Shown here: positions 1-7,713 of the stretch, piece by piece
How positions within the stretch are numbered: the first letter of the stretch is position 1
How the letters are laid out: each line of letters starts with the position of its first letter
Source of the DNA: Bacteroidales bacterium
Lineage (GTDB): Bacteria > Bacteroidota > Bacteroidia > Bacteroidales > VadinHA17
Assembly (NCBI GenBank): GCA_012514255.1
Contig: JAAZAP010000208.1
Coordinates: 1-20,593, forward strand
Reading direction: 5' to 3'
Length of the DNA: 20,593 bases
Notes under the pieces: model-generated
Told to the model about the DNA's origin: nothing
Database searches by the model: none
What the model saw: the letters and a program-made list of their open reading frames with translations, nothing else
Program-made: the position numbers and the translations under genes

Positions 1-695
1 AAAAATGAGATTGTCAGCACTGCAGCAACCACCACAGCCGCCACGGCAGCGGTAAGAAAAATTGACCGGTAGTCATCCTGCCGCCTGATCATTATCCCGA
101 TGAATGCCCAGACTGCAGCCAGGCCTACATAAGGATTATTGAACCGCCATATGGAGAGCACAACAACGACGGCGCCCACAATGATCATTATCATTGCCCA
201 TGTCTGTCCGCTCAGGCCGAAACCCTGCCAGCCGGTACTGACAAGCAATGCTGTGACGTTGGCTATTGTAGCAATGCATATCCATCCAAGATAAACTCCG
301 AAGCCGGCCTTGATGAATCCGTCAGGCAAATCTTTGATAAAGATGTTTATCCAGATAAGGGAGATCAGAAGTCCTGCCATGAGTATCAGTGAGAGCGGCA
401 GTCTCTCATAATGCCACGCCACTATCCACAGGGCATTGAAGATGCAAGTGAATCCAAAGAGCCACCCCACCCTGCTGATCACCGCCTGGTATGAAGTGGA
501 GAACTGAATCACGCAGAAGATCAACAGCAGGATATAGATCACGCCCCATATTGAGAAGGTGATACCTGCCGGCACGAAGAGGTTGGGCCAGGCATCCGAT
601 ATGCCGCCAGTGGTTTTGCCGTTCAGGGGAAGAGCATTTGCCAGGTAGTTCATCACCACCATGCCGGCAAAGAGGATCAGGTTTAGATATTTCAT
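1..695 (-). CDS. TspO/MBR-like tryptophan-rich membrane protein (partial, C-terminus off the window)
   Basis: An open frame runs from the ATG at 693-695 leftwards off the window edge, giving 231 codons with no stop. The protein begins MKYLNLILFAGMVVMNYLAN and is almost entirely hydrophobic, with about seven visible membrane segments. Trp residues sit at the membrane faces, for example the segments reading FSIWGVIYILL and NALWIVAWHYERL. The phrase LFVPAGITFSIWGVIY early in the protein is typical of the larger bacterial proteins annotated as tryptophan-rich sensory protein or TspO/MBR-related. Function in this subgroup is unknown; true TspO proteins bind tetrapyrroles, but I see no direct evidence for that here. 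It follows the acylase-like gene on the same strand after 132 bp, so co-transcription is possible. No Shine-Dalgarno is visible. An unrelated polytopic membrane protein is the alternative. Confidence 0.7.
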   Translation of the reverse strand, partial: MKYLNLILFAGMVVMNYLANALPLNGKTTGGISDAWPNLFVPAGITFSIWGVIYILLLIFCVIQFSTSYQAVISRVGWLFGFTCIFNALWIVAWHYERLPLSLILMAGLLISLIWINIFIKDLPDGFIKAGFGVYLGWICIATIANVTALLVSTGWQGFGLSGQTWAMIMIIVGAVVVVLSIWRFNNPYVGLAAVWAFIGIMIRRQDDYRSIFLTAAVAAVVVAAVLTISF

Positions 696-827
696 GTCTA
701 TAAGCTTTAATGACCTTGCTTCTTCTGTCCGGTCAGTGCAGGAACAGAACAGTCCAGGTCTCCGGTTTCAGGTCAATTGATGTAAATTTAGTAATTATTC
801 CCAATGGTCGTCTTCACGTAAAAACAC

Positions 828-2039
828 TTAAGGTTTAAGGATCAGGGTATGGGTGGCTGCTTTCATGACAGCCTGGTCAGAGAAGTGGTCCTTATAGAGT
901 CCGCCTTCAAGGTATGTCTTCACCTGTGAGAGGTAGTACTCACTTCCCGGCACACCTGACTGGCCTCCGGGGATGACGGACCACGATTCATCCCAGTTGG
1001 CAGTGTTGCAGATATCCCTCATGGAGGCGCCGTTTACTGATTTAAAATCCTGTTTATATGTAAAATAGGGACATACAGTATGATCACTCCCTCCTATCGG
1101 ATAGGGTCCGGAGTTGAGTTTAAAAACCGACCCGAGAATCCTGACCCCACCCAGCGGATGCAGGAAAGCCACCGTATGGATCCTGCCCCATTCCCATCGT
1201 GAAAGATTTTTGCCATACTCTCTGACCAGGGTGCTTACTGCCTCTCGGAAACTTTGCATTACAATATCGTCAAGCGTTTCCTTTTCATCTGTATTGATAT
1301 CATCAACCCATTCGTCGGGCCCTTCAGCAAGTATTCTGTATATATAATACTCACCGCTGATTTCCCATTCAGGGTATGCCACCGCTGGCGTTGCCTGCCA
1401 GTCAGGCACAAGCTCTGTGGCTTTTTCAATACCCAGCCTGTTTATCAGCTGCTGAAAGAAGAGCTCGGCAGTCAGGTTCCTGTAATCGAGGTTCCAACCC
1501 ATCAACCCGATGATGGAAACAATATCCCTGGCAGACCAGGGTTCAGGCCTGTAGGAGAGCAGCCTGAACTCCAGCGGCAGCTTCTTGTCGTGCATCCTTA
1601 TGAAAGAGTTCACGCCGTCAGTATAGGCCTCCAGGCATTGCATGATCACCGGATCCTCCTGCTTAAGGATCACATCAGCTGTCTCATAAATGTTCAGGCA
1701 TCGTGTAAAGATGTCTGCCTGTATGAAAGGCTCGCCAAAGATCTCAGAAAGGCGTCCGGCTGCACTGCGGCGGACGAGGTCCATCTGCCAGAGACGGTCC
1801 TGGGCAGTAATATAACCAGTGGCCATATAGAGATCATGTTCGCAAGTGGCATATATGTGGGGTATGCCTCTTTCATCGCGCAGGACCGTCACACTGTCCC
1901 TGAGGTTGGCCATGATCACAGTGCCGTCATACTGAATCAGCAACCCGTTCTTCCTGCCGGAGATCAGGTCAGAACCTGATGTCAGTAATGCAGTTAAAAT
2001 TAAAATTCCTGCAACTGATAATCTGTCAGGAGATTTCAT
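828..2039 (-). CDS. Penicillin-acylase-family protein lacking the catalytic middle (probably inactive or decayed)
   Basis: 403 residues from the ATG at 2037-2039. The frame continues upstream to 2168, but this ATG gives a normal signal peptide (MKSPDRLSVAGILILTALL), so the upstream part is untranslated or spurious. The N-terminal half matches the alpha chain of N-terminal-nucleophile penicillin/acyl-homoserine-lactone acylases: RDERGIPHIYA, then TGYITAQDRLWQMDLVRR and AAGRLSEIFG. The C-terminal third matches the end of the beta chain: WEWGRIHTVAFLHPLG, GPYPIGGSDHTV and IPGGQSGVPGSEYY. Family members are about 650-850 residues. The stretch that should lie between, including the spacer and the SNNW-type segment that supplies the autocatalytic nucleophile Ser, is absent, and the two halves join in frame near 1310-1390. 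Without the nucleophile neither maturation nor hydrolysis is expected. It may be a pseudogene that kept its frame, an assembly deletion, or a repurposed periplasmic protein. Confidence 0.8.
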   Translation of the reverse strand: MKSPDRLSVAGILILTALLTSGSDLISGRKNGLLIQYDGTVIMANLRDSVTVLRDERGIPHIYATCEHDLYMATGYITAQDRLWQMDLVRRSAAGRLSEIFGEPFIQADIFTRCLNIYETADVILKQEDPVIMQCLEAYTDGVNSFIRMHDKKLPLEFRLLSYRPEPWSARDIVSIIGLMGWNLDYRNLTAELFFQQLINRLGIEKATELVPDWQATPAVAYPEWEISGEYYIYRILAEGPDEWVDDINTDEKETLDDIVMQSFREAVSTLVREYGKNLSRWEWGRIHTVAFLHPLGGVRILGSVFKLNSGPYPIGGSDHTVCPYFTYKQDFKSVNGASMRDICNTANWDESWSVIPGGQSGVPGSEYYLSQVKTYLEGGLYKDHFSDQAVMKAATHTLILKP

Positions 2040-2061
2040 TTTTAACCAAAAACTATTACCT

Positions 2062-2091
2062 AAAAGGTAAACAATTTTAGTTACAATCAAG
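2062..2091 (-). promoter_or_regulatory. Candidate Bacteroidota-type promoter for the acylase-like gene
   Basis: Reading the minus strand, CTTG at 2091-2088 and TACCTTTT at 2069-2062 are separated by 18 bp. Each is one mismatch from the TTTG / TAnnTTTG consensus of the Bacteroidota primary sigma factor. It would give a leader of about 19 nt before the ATG at 2039, which also supports that start over the longer frame. Confidence 0.3.
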
Positions 2092-2178
2092 TAAAAACGG
2101 GATAATATTAAAAAACCGGACACTTCTCGGGCAGGGCGGTCAGTGAAAGGTGTATGCCGTGGTATCAAGGCTGTTTAG

Positions 2179-2186
2179 TACCTTTG
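2179..2186 (+). promoter_or_regulatory. Candidate -7 element (TACCTTTG) for the GHL10-like gene
   Basis: TACCTTTG matches the TAnnTTTG consensus exactly and lies 22 bp before the ATG at 2209, giving a short leader of about 19 nt. I see no matching TTTG at the -33 position. Confidence 0.4.
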
Positions 2187-2208
2187 GAATAAGGCAAACA
2201 GGACAACA

Positions 2209-3267
2209 ATGATGAAAACAGTCAAAACAACAACCCCATTTGTCCTTGCTGCAATCGTCAGTGCTGTTCTCATGGCCGGATGCAGCCAGGCAGTGTCAGA
2301 TACCACAGAGAACAGGGCTGTGTGGCTGCACCCCGGGATGTTCAGCAGTGACCGCGATACGGCATTGATGAAGATGAAAGAGCTCTTCAGTTCATACAGG
2401 GAGGCAGGCATAAATAACCTTTTCTGCTATTTTACCATGAAAGAGGAGAACGGGTTTTCATGGGACTATCTGCAGGCGCTCATTGATGAGGGCCATGAAC
2501 AGGACATAAAGATACACCCTATGATATTACCCGGATACCCCGTCCGGGAGGTGGAGGAGGTATTGCAACATCCTGAATGGCTTGTGGTTAATATCGAAGG
2601 GGATACAAATAACTATCTTAATCCCGCCCTGCCCGAGGTACATGATTACTGGCTCAGGCGGGTCTCCGAAGCAATGAAATACGATATTGACGGCATACAC
2701 ATCGACTATGCGCGGTATGCAATTGACCAGAAATTCAGCTATGACAGCACCACGATCAGTTTGTTCAGGGACCTGCACGGGCAATCACCTCTTGATGGCG
2801 AGAACAACTGCGGGTCAATTCTATGGTGCGAGTGGATTGGATGGAATGCCTCCCGGATGACAGATCTGGTGGCGAAGATAAGTGACCTGGTCCGATCGTC
2901 TGGCAGGGACCTGGCAGTGGGTGTCGATGTCTTTCCCGATAATGAGACGGCGCAGGTGATGATTGGCCAGGACTGGGATGAGTGGGCTGCAGAGGGCAGG
3001 ATTGATCTTATCTGTCCGATGTTGTATACCAATGACACGGCCCTTTACAGGAGATATCTCATCAGGGCTCTCGAGGCAGCAGAAGGCAGGTGCCAGGTAT
3101 GGGCGGGGACAGGACTGCGAACATCGCACAATGTAATCACCCCGGAGATACTGAAAGCCCAGATCGCAATAGCCAGGCAGGCAGGAGCGGAAGGGATTGC
3201 ATTCTTTTCCGGGTATTCATTCACCCGGGAAATGTCAGAACAGCTACAACCTCCTGCAGTGCAATGA
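2209..3267 (+). CDS. Family-10-like glycosyl hydrolase (GHL10) lipoprotein
   Basis: 352 residues with a lipoprotein signal peptide ending in LMAGC (lipidated Cys 25), so the mature protein is probably anchored in the outer or inner membrane facing the periplasm or outside. The rest reads as a TIM-barrel of the GHL10 (glycosyl hydrolase-like 10) family: early RAVWLHPGMF, then DGIHIDYARY at 161-170, LAVGVDVFPD at 235-244 and WDEWAAEGRIDLICPMLY at 256-273, a spacing and wording characteristic of this family. Substrate is unknown; relatives are linked to glycan or cell-wall-sugar cleavage, but only some have been tested. The next codon (2212) is also ATG and could be the start instead. The gene is divergent from the acylase-like gene (169 bp apart) and convergent with htpX, and looks monocistronic. 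Confidence 0.85.
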   Translation: MMKTVKTTTPFVLAAIVSAVLMAGCSQAVSDTTENRAVWLHPGMFSSDRDTALMKMKELFSSYREAGINNLFCYFTMKEENGFSWDYLQALIDEGHEQDIKIHPMILPGYPVREVEEVLQHPEWLVVNIEGDTNNYLNPALPEVHDYWLRRVSEAMKYDIDGIHIDYARYAIDQKFSYDSTTISLFRDLHGQSPLDGENNCGSILWCEWIGWNASRMTDLVAKISDLVRSSGRDLAVGVDVFPDNETAQVMIGQDWDEWAAEGRIDLICPMLYTNDTALYRRYLIRALEAAEGRCQVWAGTGLRTSHNVITPEILKAQIAIARQAGAEGIAFFSGYSFTREMSEQLQPPAVQ

Positions 3268-3353
3268 AACACGCTGAAAAGAAATGAAAAAACAAAGGGG
3301 CAGGTCCGGTTATCAGTATTCTGTGTATTCTCAGGATCCCGTCTGTCTGTCCG

Positions 3354-4163
3354 TTATGACAATGCCTGAAGCCGCTTTATCCTTTCGGCCATGGGTGGAT
3401 GAGTGCTTAGCAGGCTCTGCAGTCCCCCCGTGAAGGGATTCACAATGAAGAGGTGGCTGTCAGACGGTTTGCCACGGTCTATAGGATTTGCCGCCACACC
3501 ATGGGCGAGTTTGTTGAGTGCATTGGCCAGACCCAGTGGGTAGCCGGATATCTTTGCCCCGCCCTCGTCAGCAGAGTATTCCCTGGTGCGTGACACGGCC
3601 ATGCGGATGAGCATGGCCCCCAGGGGGAGTAGCAGGATACCTATATAGACCATTGGATTGCGGCTGGAGGAACCCGTGCGTCCCATCTGCCCCAGCAGGG
3701 TTATAGCCCCCACGAGTGTGGCAGCCACAGTGCTGGTGAGAGTGTCACGGTTCTTCACATGGGTCAGCTCATGCGCCATCACCCCTGCAAGTTCCTCGTC
3801 ATTGAGAAGGCTGAGTATGCCCTGTGTTGCAGCCACCGCGGCATGGCGCGGATTGCGGCCGGTGGCAAAGGCATTCGGAGTTGAGTCGGGTACGATGTAT
3901 ACTTTGGGCATCGGCATGCCTGCGTTCTGAACCAGCCTCTCAACAATGCCATAAAGCCTGGAGTTGTCGTTGCTGGTCACCTCTTTTGCACGGTATCTCT
4001 TAAGCACTATCCTGTCACTGAACCAGAAGCTGACAACGTTCATTATCAGGGCCAGGATAAATGCGATCACCGCCCCCTGGGTACCCCCGATCAGCCTGCC
4101 TGCCACTACCAGCAATACTGTCAGAAAAGCCAGCAGGAAAAAAGTCTTAAAATTACTGCTCAT
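3354..4163 (-). CDS. htpX: HtpX-type M48 zinc metalloprotease, integral membrane
   Basis: 269 residues, within the normal length of HtpX. Two N-terminal membrane segments (about 7-24 and 29-48) precede the protease domain. The zinc motif HELTH is at 131-135 (His131, Glu132, His135), and SRTREYSADE at 191-200 carries the likely third zinc ligand, Glu195. Two further hydrophobic stretches (about 142-158 and 171-188) lie between these, as in the family. The C-terminal STHPPMAERIKRLQ is the usual M48 ending. HtpX degrades misfolded inner-membrane proteins during envelope stress. The ATG at 4161-4163 is the only sensible start. The gene stands alone, convergent with the GHL10-like gene across an 86-bp gap in which I see no convincing terminator. 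Confidence 0.93.
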   Translation of the reverse strand: MSSNFKTFFLLAFLTVLLVVAGRLIGGTQGAVIAFILALIMNVVSFWFSDRIVLKRYRAKEVTSNDNSRLYGIVERLVQNAGMPMPKVYIVPDSTPNAFATGRNPRHAAVAATQGILSLLNDEELAGVMAHELTHVKNRDTLTSTVAATLVGAITLLGQMGRTGSSSRNPMVYIGILLLPLGAMLIRMAVSRTREYSADEGGAKISGYPLGLANALNKLAHGVAANPIDRGKPSDSHLFIVNPFTGGLQSLLSTHPPMAERIKRLQALS

Positions 4164-4467
4164 GATTTCTTTTATTCCGTTTATACCTATATCTAAATGA
4201 GTGAAAACTCAAATTTAGAAAATATTTCATTAGGTGCTGCAGATATTTCGTTGGCACAGTGATAAGTTATAGGAAAAACAAAACAGATGGCCCATCCCGC
4301 GGATCAGGCCATGGTGCCTTGTTTCCGGACCGCTTTTCGGTGCCAGCCTGAATTGTTTTGCTTCTTTGGTAAAAACCGAACCAGCATGAAATTCTATTAA
4401 CAAATCTTTTCATGTGCTTCTGCTCATGTAAGTTTCATGTATCTTGCCAATAAAAATATAATTGCAT
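4164..4467. other. Divergent intergenic region between htpX and the phosphoesterase gene
   Basis: About 300 bp without a gene. It holds the candidate htpX -7 element (4210-4217), an inverted repeat ATGGCC/GGCCAT (4287-4292 and 4307-4312, 14-nt loop), and three CATGT words at 4411, 4425 and 4436 near the phosphoesterase start. TAAGTTTC at 4429-4436 is one mismatch from a -7 element for the rightward gene. I see no ORF with coding character and no RNA gene. Confidence 0.4.
4210..4217 (-). promoter_or_regulatory. Candidate -7 element (TAAATTTG) for htpX
   Basis: On the minus strand TAAATTTG exactly fits TAnnTTTG and would give a leader of about 43 nt before the ATG at 4163. No clear TTTG is seen at -33. 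Confidence 0.4.
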
Positions 4468-6345
4468 ATGAAGAAGCATATCCTCCTTGTCCTTATCTGC
4501 CTCTTTACAGTTTCCCTTGCAGGACACAGTCAGGAGGGGAGATTCAGTTTTGCACTGGTCACTGACACCCACATCGGGGGAGAAGGGGCAGATGAGGATC
4601 TGATCCGTACCGTCAATGATATCAATGCAACTGACTCACTGGCTTTTGTGATAGTGTCCGGTGATGTTACTGAATTCGGTTCGGACGCTGAGTTGCGCAG
4701 AGCGAAGGAGATCCTTGACGGGCTGGGTAAGCCGTGGTACATCATTCCGGGTAACCACGACACTAAATGGTCAGAGAGCGGGGCCAACAGCTTCCGCGTC
4801 ATCTTCGGTGACGAGGCCTTTGCCTTCACCCGTGGTGAATGGCTTTTCCTGGGAACAAATTCGGGTCCTAACATGAGGATGGGGCCCGGACAGATACCGC
4901 GTGAGAACATCGTGTGGCTCGATTCAGTGCTCAGCGTCCCGGCCAACAGGGAGATGAAGATCATCTCCGTGAACCACTATCCTCTTGACGAGGGCCTGAA
5001 CAACTGGTACGAGTTGACCGACAGGCTGAAGAAGCTTGATACCCGGCTCGCTCTCTGCGGCCATGGTCATTCGAACCGGGTGATGAACTTCGAGGGGATA
5101 CCGGCGCTGATGGGTCGGTCCAACCTGCGGGCAGGCCGGGCAGTGGGCGGATACAACATTATGACTGTCACCGGTGACACACTGCTGGCAGCGGCTGTCA
5201 GGCACCCGGCCGTGCCGGGACTGGCGCCGGCGGTCACCATGCCTGCATGGGTTACAGTCAAGCTGGAGCGGCACGATTTTGCTGCTGACACCGTGAGCTG
5301 GCCCAGGCCTGACTACTCCATGAATGCAAAATACCCCATGGTGAATGAGCTCTGGAGGGTGCAGGAGAAGGCCGACATCGGCGCAGGGGCAACAGTATCC
5401 GGCAGGCTGGCCCTCATCACCAACACTGCAGGAGAGATAAAGGCCCTCTCACTGAAGAATGGCAGGCAAAGATGGGCCTTTCCGACAGGTGCGAAGATAT
5501 ACGGCACTCCTGCCACCGATGGAAGACGGGTGATAGTGGCGTCAGCCGACGGCATGGTGAGAGCCCTGGGACTGAAGAACGGGAAGCTGCTCTGGAGCTT
5601 TGATGCCGGACAACCGGTGGTGGCCTCCCCGGTGACAGGAAACGGGAAAGTGTTCATAACCGGATCATCAGGCAGATGTAATGCCCTTGACATAACCGAC
5701 GGCACCCTGCTGTGGAGCAATGGCGACATTGAAGGATTTGTTGAGACTATACCTCTTATTTATAAGGGTATGCTCATCTTCGGCACTTGGGATAACAGGC
5801 TCTATGCTCTCGATACGGAGACAGGAGTCACGAGATGGGTATGGGAAAACGGCTACTCCAACAGGATGCTCTCACCCGCGGCCTGTGTGCCGGTGGCATT
5901 CGGTGAGCGTCTGTTTGTGGTGGCGCCCGACAGGAAGATGGCATGCCTGGATGCACTGACAGGGAGACTCATATGGCACTCCGACCTTGGCGGCATAGCC
6001 GTAAGGGAGTCGATGGGTATCACTGCCGACAGTACCATGATACTGGCAAAAACAATGAACGGCATCGTCATCGGTGTCAGCACCACGGCCGATGAGCCGG
6101 AGATAATCTGGAAGACTGGCTTTGATATAGGGTATGATATAGCCCCGGGGATTATAACCGAACATGACGGGATAATATACATACCATCGGACAAGGGAGT
6201 AGTCCATGCTGCCAGTCGGGCTGACGGCACCCTTCTATGGAGTCACAGGATCTCATCATGCCTGATTAACAATATAGTGCCACTGGAGAGGGAAAGCCTC
6301 CTCTGCAACTCCATGGACGGGGTTGTGGTAAGACTGGCATATTGA
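4468..6345 (+). CDS. Secreted metallophosphoesterase fused to a PQQ-type beta-propeller
   Basis: 625 residues from the ATG at 4468 (a TTG two codons upstream is less likely). A signal peptide of about 21 residues ends near AGHSQ. Residues 25-245 are a calcineurin-like metallophosphoesterase with every expected metal ligand: DTH (Asp33, His35), GD (Asp66), GNHD (Asn96, His97), VNH (His170) and GHGH (His199, His201). From about 300 to the end there are repeated blades of the PQQ/quinoprotein type, each with an A-L-x3-G-x3-W core: KNGRQRWAF, KNGKLLWSF, TDGTLLWSN, ETGVTRWVW, TGRLIWHS and DGTLLWSH. Such propellers usually bind ligands or proteins rather than PQQ. The protein should act in the periplasm or outside on a phosphoester not identifiable from sequence. 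It has no close same-strand neighbour. Confidence 0.88.
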   Translation: MKKHILLVLICLFTVSLAGHSQEGRFSFALVTDTHIGGEGADEDLIRTVNDINATDSLAFVIVSGDVTEFGSDAELRRAKEILDGLGKPWYIIPGNHDTKWSESGANSFRVIFGDEAFAFTRGEWLFLGTNSGPNMRMGPGQIPRENIVWLDSVLSVPANREMKIISVNHYPLDEGLNNWYELTDRLKKLDTRLALCGHGHSNRVMNFEGIPALMGRSNLRAGRAVGGYNIMTVTGDTLLAAAVRHPAVPGLAPAVTMPAWVTVKLERHDFAADTVSWPRPDYSMNAKYPMVNELWRVQEKADIGAGATVSGRLALITNTAGEIKALSLKNGRQRWAFPTGAKIYGTPATDGRRVIVASADGMVRALGLKNGKLLWSFDAGQPVVASPVTGNGKVFITGSSGRCNALDITDGTLLWSNGDIEGFVETIPLIYKGMLIFGTWDNRLYALDTETGVTRWVWENGYSNRMLSPAACVPVAFGERLFVVAPDRKMACLDALTGRLIWHSDLGGIAVRESMGITADSTMILAKTMNGIVIGVSTTADEPEIIWKTGFDIGYDIAPGIITEHDGIIYIPSDKGVVHAASRADGTLLWSHRISSCLINNIVPLERESLLCNSMDGVVVRLAY

Positions 6346-6346
6346 G

Positions 6347-6409
6347 GATTGGCGATTTTCGATTGTCGATTTTCGATTTTCGATTGGCGATTGACGATTG
6401 ACGATTTTG
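6347..6409 (+). repeat. Heptanucleotide tandem array, nine GATTnnC units
   Basis: Nine 7-bp units in unbroken register start two bases after the phosphoesterase stop codon: GATTGGC, GATTTTC, GATTGTC, GATTTTC, GATTTTC, GATTGGC, GATTGAC, GATTGAC and a last degenerate GATTTTG. Positions 1-4 are invariant and position 7 is C in eight of nine, while positions 5-6 vary among GG, TT, GT and GA. The pattern resembles slippage-grown repeats rather than CRISPR or a protein-coding repeat. Function unknown. Confidence 0.9.
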
Positions 6410-6470
6410 GGATTTGCGTGGTATTGGTTTAGCTCCATTGTAACCCTGACATATTTTGCAGGTGATTTAT

Positions 6471-6501
6471 TTTGATTTTAGTTGCATATGCTATAACTTT
6501 A
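6471..6501 (+). promoter_or_regulatory. Candidate promoter of the DUF937/OmpA/HhH operon
   Basis: TTTG (6471-6474), a 19-bp spacer, then TAACTTTA (6494-6501), one mismatch from the Bacteroidota TTTG-N19-TAnnTTTG pattern. It predicts a leader of about 63 nt before the ATG at 6568. Confidence 0.45.
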
Positions 6502-6567
6502 TGGGTTACCTGATTGCAACTATTTAAACGCGAATATTAACAACAATCTAAACAACAACTCAAAACT

Positions 6568-7152
6568 ATGGCAGGTTTTATTGATGAATTCCTCAAGAGT
6601 TATGGTCCTGAGGTAACCAAACAGATGTCCTCAAACTTCAATGTTGACCAGGGCACTGTTAAGAAGCTGATACCTCAGCTTGCCCCGCTTATCCTCGCGG
6701 GGCTTAAGAAGCAGAAAGACACCCGCGGAGGCGACGAGAGGGTTGATCATATCCTTAACAAGTATGGTGACTCCAGCGTACTCAACAACATTAAGGATCT
6801 GATCGCCAACAAGGCACAGGCAGAGCAGGTTGACCCCAACCTTGGCGGTCTGCTGGGTGATGCCGGAGGACTCCAGGCAGCACAGGCACTGGCCAGCAAG
6901 ATGAACATTGATGCATCAACCATCATGAAGATGATTCCGGCACTCTCACCGCTGTTACTGGGCTACCTTACCAGGAAGCGTGATACCAGCGGAAAGGGTA
7001 TATCCGGTGTAGGCGCTATGCTTGATGCTGACGGTGACGGAAGCATCCTTGATGACGTGGCAGGATTCCTGCTTAAGGGCGGCACCTCCTCACAGTCGAG
7101 GGGCGGTGGACTGCTCGGTTCAATCCTCGGAGGGATTACCCGCCGCAGATAG
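6568..7152 (+). CDS. DUF937 (YidB-like) protein
   Basis: 194 residues with no signal peptide or membrane segment. Two copies of the DUF937 helical unit are visible: residues about 12-50 (YGPEVTKQMSSNFN, then VKKLIPQLAPLILAGLKKQ) and about 103-139 (AAQALASKMNID, then IMKMIPALSPLLLGYLTRK). Between and after them are Gly-rich stretches and an acidic loop LDADGDGSILDD at 152-163, which looks like an EF-hand or dockerin-type calcium loop and is common in this family. The C-terminus is Gly/Arg rich. DUF937 proteins have no firmly established function. It is the first gene of an operon, with the OmpA-like gene 5 bp downstream. DUF937 and OmpA domains also occur fused in single Bacteroidota proteins as I recall, which supports a shared role. 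Confidence 0.85.
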   Translation: MAGFIDEFLKSYGPEVTKQMSSNFNVDQGTVKKLIPQLAPLILAGLKKQKDTRGGDERVDHILNKYGDSSVLNNIKDLIANKAQAEQVDPNLGGLLGDAGGLQAAQALASKMNIDASTIMKMIPALSPLLLGYLTRKRDTSGKGISGVGAMLDADGDGSILDDVAGFLLKGGTSSQSRGGGLLGSILGGITRRR

Positions 7153-7157
7153 ACCGC

Positions 7158-7709
7158 ATGAGCATGAGACAGCTGGTCTTTTTCCTGTCTGTTTTACTGG
7201 TACTCTGGATCGCAGGTGCTTCATACTGGTATGTATGCAAGATAAGGTGCGACTGCCGTCAGGCAGTGGCACCCACCGAAGAGATCCAGGGCGCCGGTGA
7301 TATCGCCGAGCCTTCTCCTGAAGAACTCCTGAAAGCGTCCGTGGATGAGTCAAGGGAGTACCTGACAGCTTCGGGCATCAGGAAAGGCTTCTTCCCCTCA
7401 TCCTCGGCCGAGGGTGATCTGGGGGACATAAGCGATGAATACCTGAAGAAGCTGAAATTGTACCTCGACAATAACCCGTCAGCCAGGGTGGAGGTGACAG
7501 GCCACGCTGACATAACGGGTACTGAGGCTTATAACATCCCATTGGGGCTCCGGAGAGCCGAATACGTAAAGAATCACCTGGTCAACGCAGGGATAAAGGC
7601 GGAACAGATTGTGACATCGTCAAAGGGTTCATCCGAGCCCGCAGCGTCAAACAGCACGCCAGAGGGGAGAGCCGCGAACAGAAGAACTGAAATCAAAGTA
7701 ATAATTTAA
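7158..7709 (+). CDS. OmpA-like peptidoglycan-binding protein with N-terminal membrane anchor
   Basis: 183 residues. Residues 4-26 form a single hydrophobic signal-anchor segment, followed by a Cys-containing juxtamembrane stretch (CKIRCDC) and an acidic linker. Residues about 85-183 are an OmpA C-terminal domain: VEVTGHADITG, YNIPLGLRRAEYVKNHL, then GRAANRRTEIKV. The peptidoglycan-binding Asp and Arg of the family are present 15 residues apart (Asp118 of GHAD and Arg133 of RRAE). The domain should grip diaminopimelate in the wall. There is no beta-barrel, so it resembles a MotB- or Pal-like tether. Starts at 7158 and 7164 are both possible. It lies 5 bp after the DUF937 gene and 4 bp before the next gene. 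Confidence 0.88.
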   Translation: MSMRQLVFFLSVLLVLWIAGASYWYVCKIRCDCRQAVAPTEEIQGAGDIAEPSPEELLKASVDESREYLTASGIRKGFFPSSSAEGDLGDISDEYLKKLKLYLDNNPSARVEVTGHADITGTEAYNIPLGLRRAEYVKNHLVNAGIKAEQIVTSSKGSSEPAASNSTPEGRAANRRTEIKVII

Positions 7710-7713
7710 GATC

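Noticed and set aside
1254..1979. 241-codon plus-strand ORF opposite the acylase-like gene
   Set aside because: The opposite frame has recognisable acylase motifs throughout; this frame has no family resemblance and is a shadow.
2040..2168. Upstream extension of the acylase-like ORF
   Set aside because: It would bury the signal peptide 43 residues inside the protein and cover the candidate promoter.
4287..4312. ATGGCC/GGCCAT dyad considered as an RNA structure or riboswitch
   Set aside because: Six base pairs with a 14-nt loop are expected by chance, no known riboswitch core is recognisable, and it is far from both starts.
6347..6409. Heptamer array considered as a CRISPR or satellite with spacers
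   Set aside because: Units are only 7 bp with no spacers, and there are no cas genes in the window.
6256..6438. Minus-strand 60-codon ORF with repeated NRxS-type motifs
   Set aside because: It is the translation of the GATTnnC array read backwards plus the 3' end of the phosphoesterase gene; the repeated residues come from the DNA repeat and there is no ribosome site.
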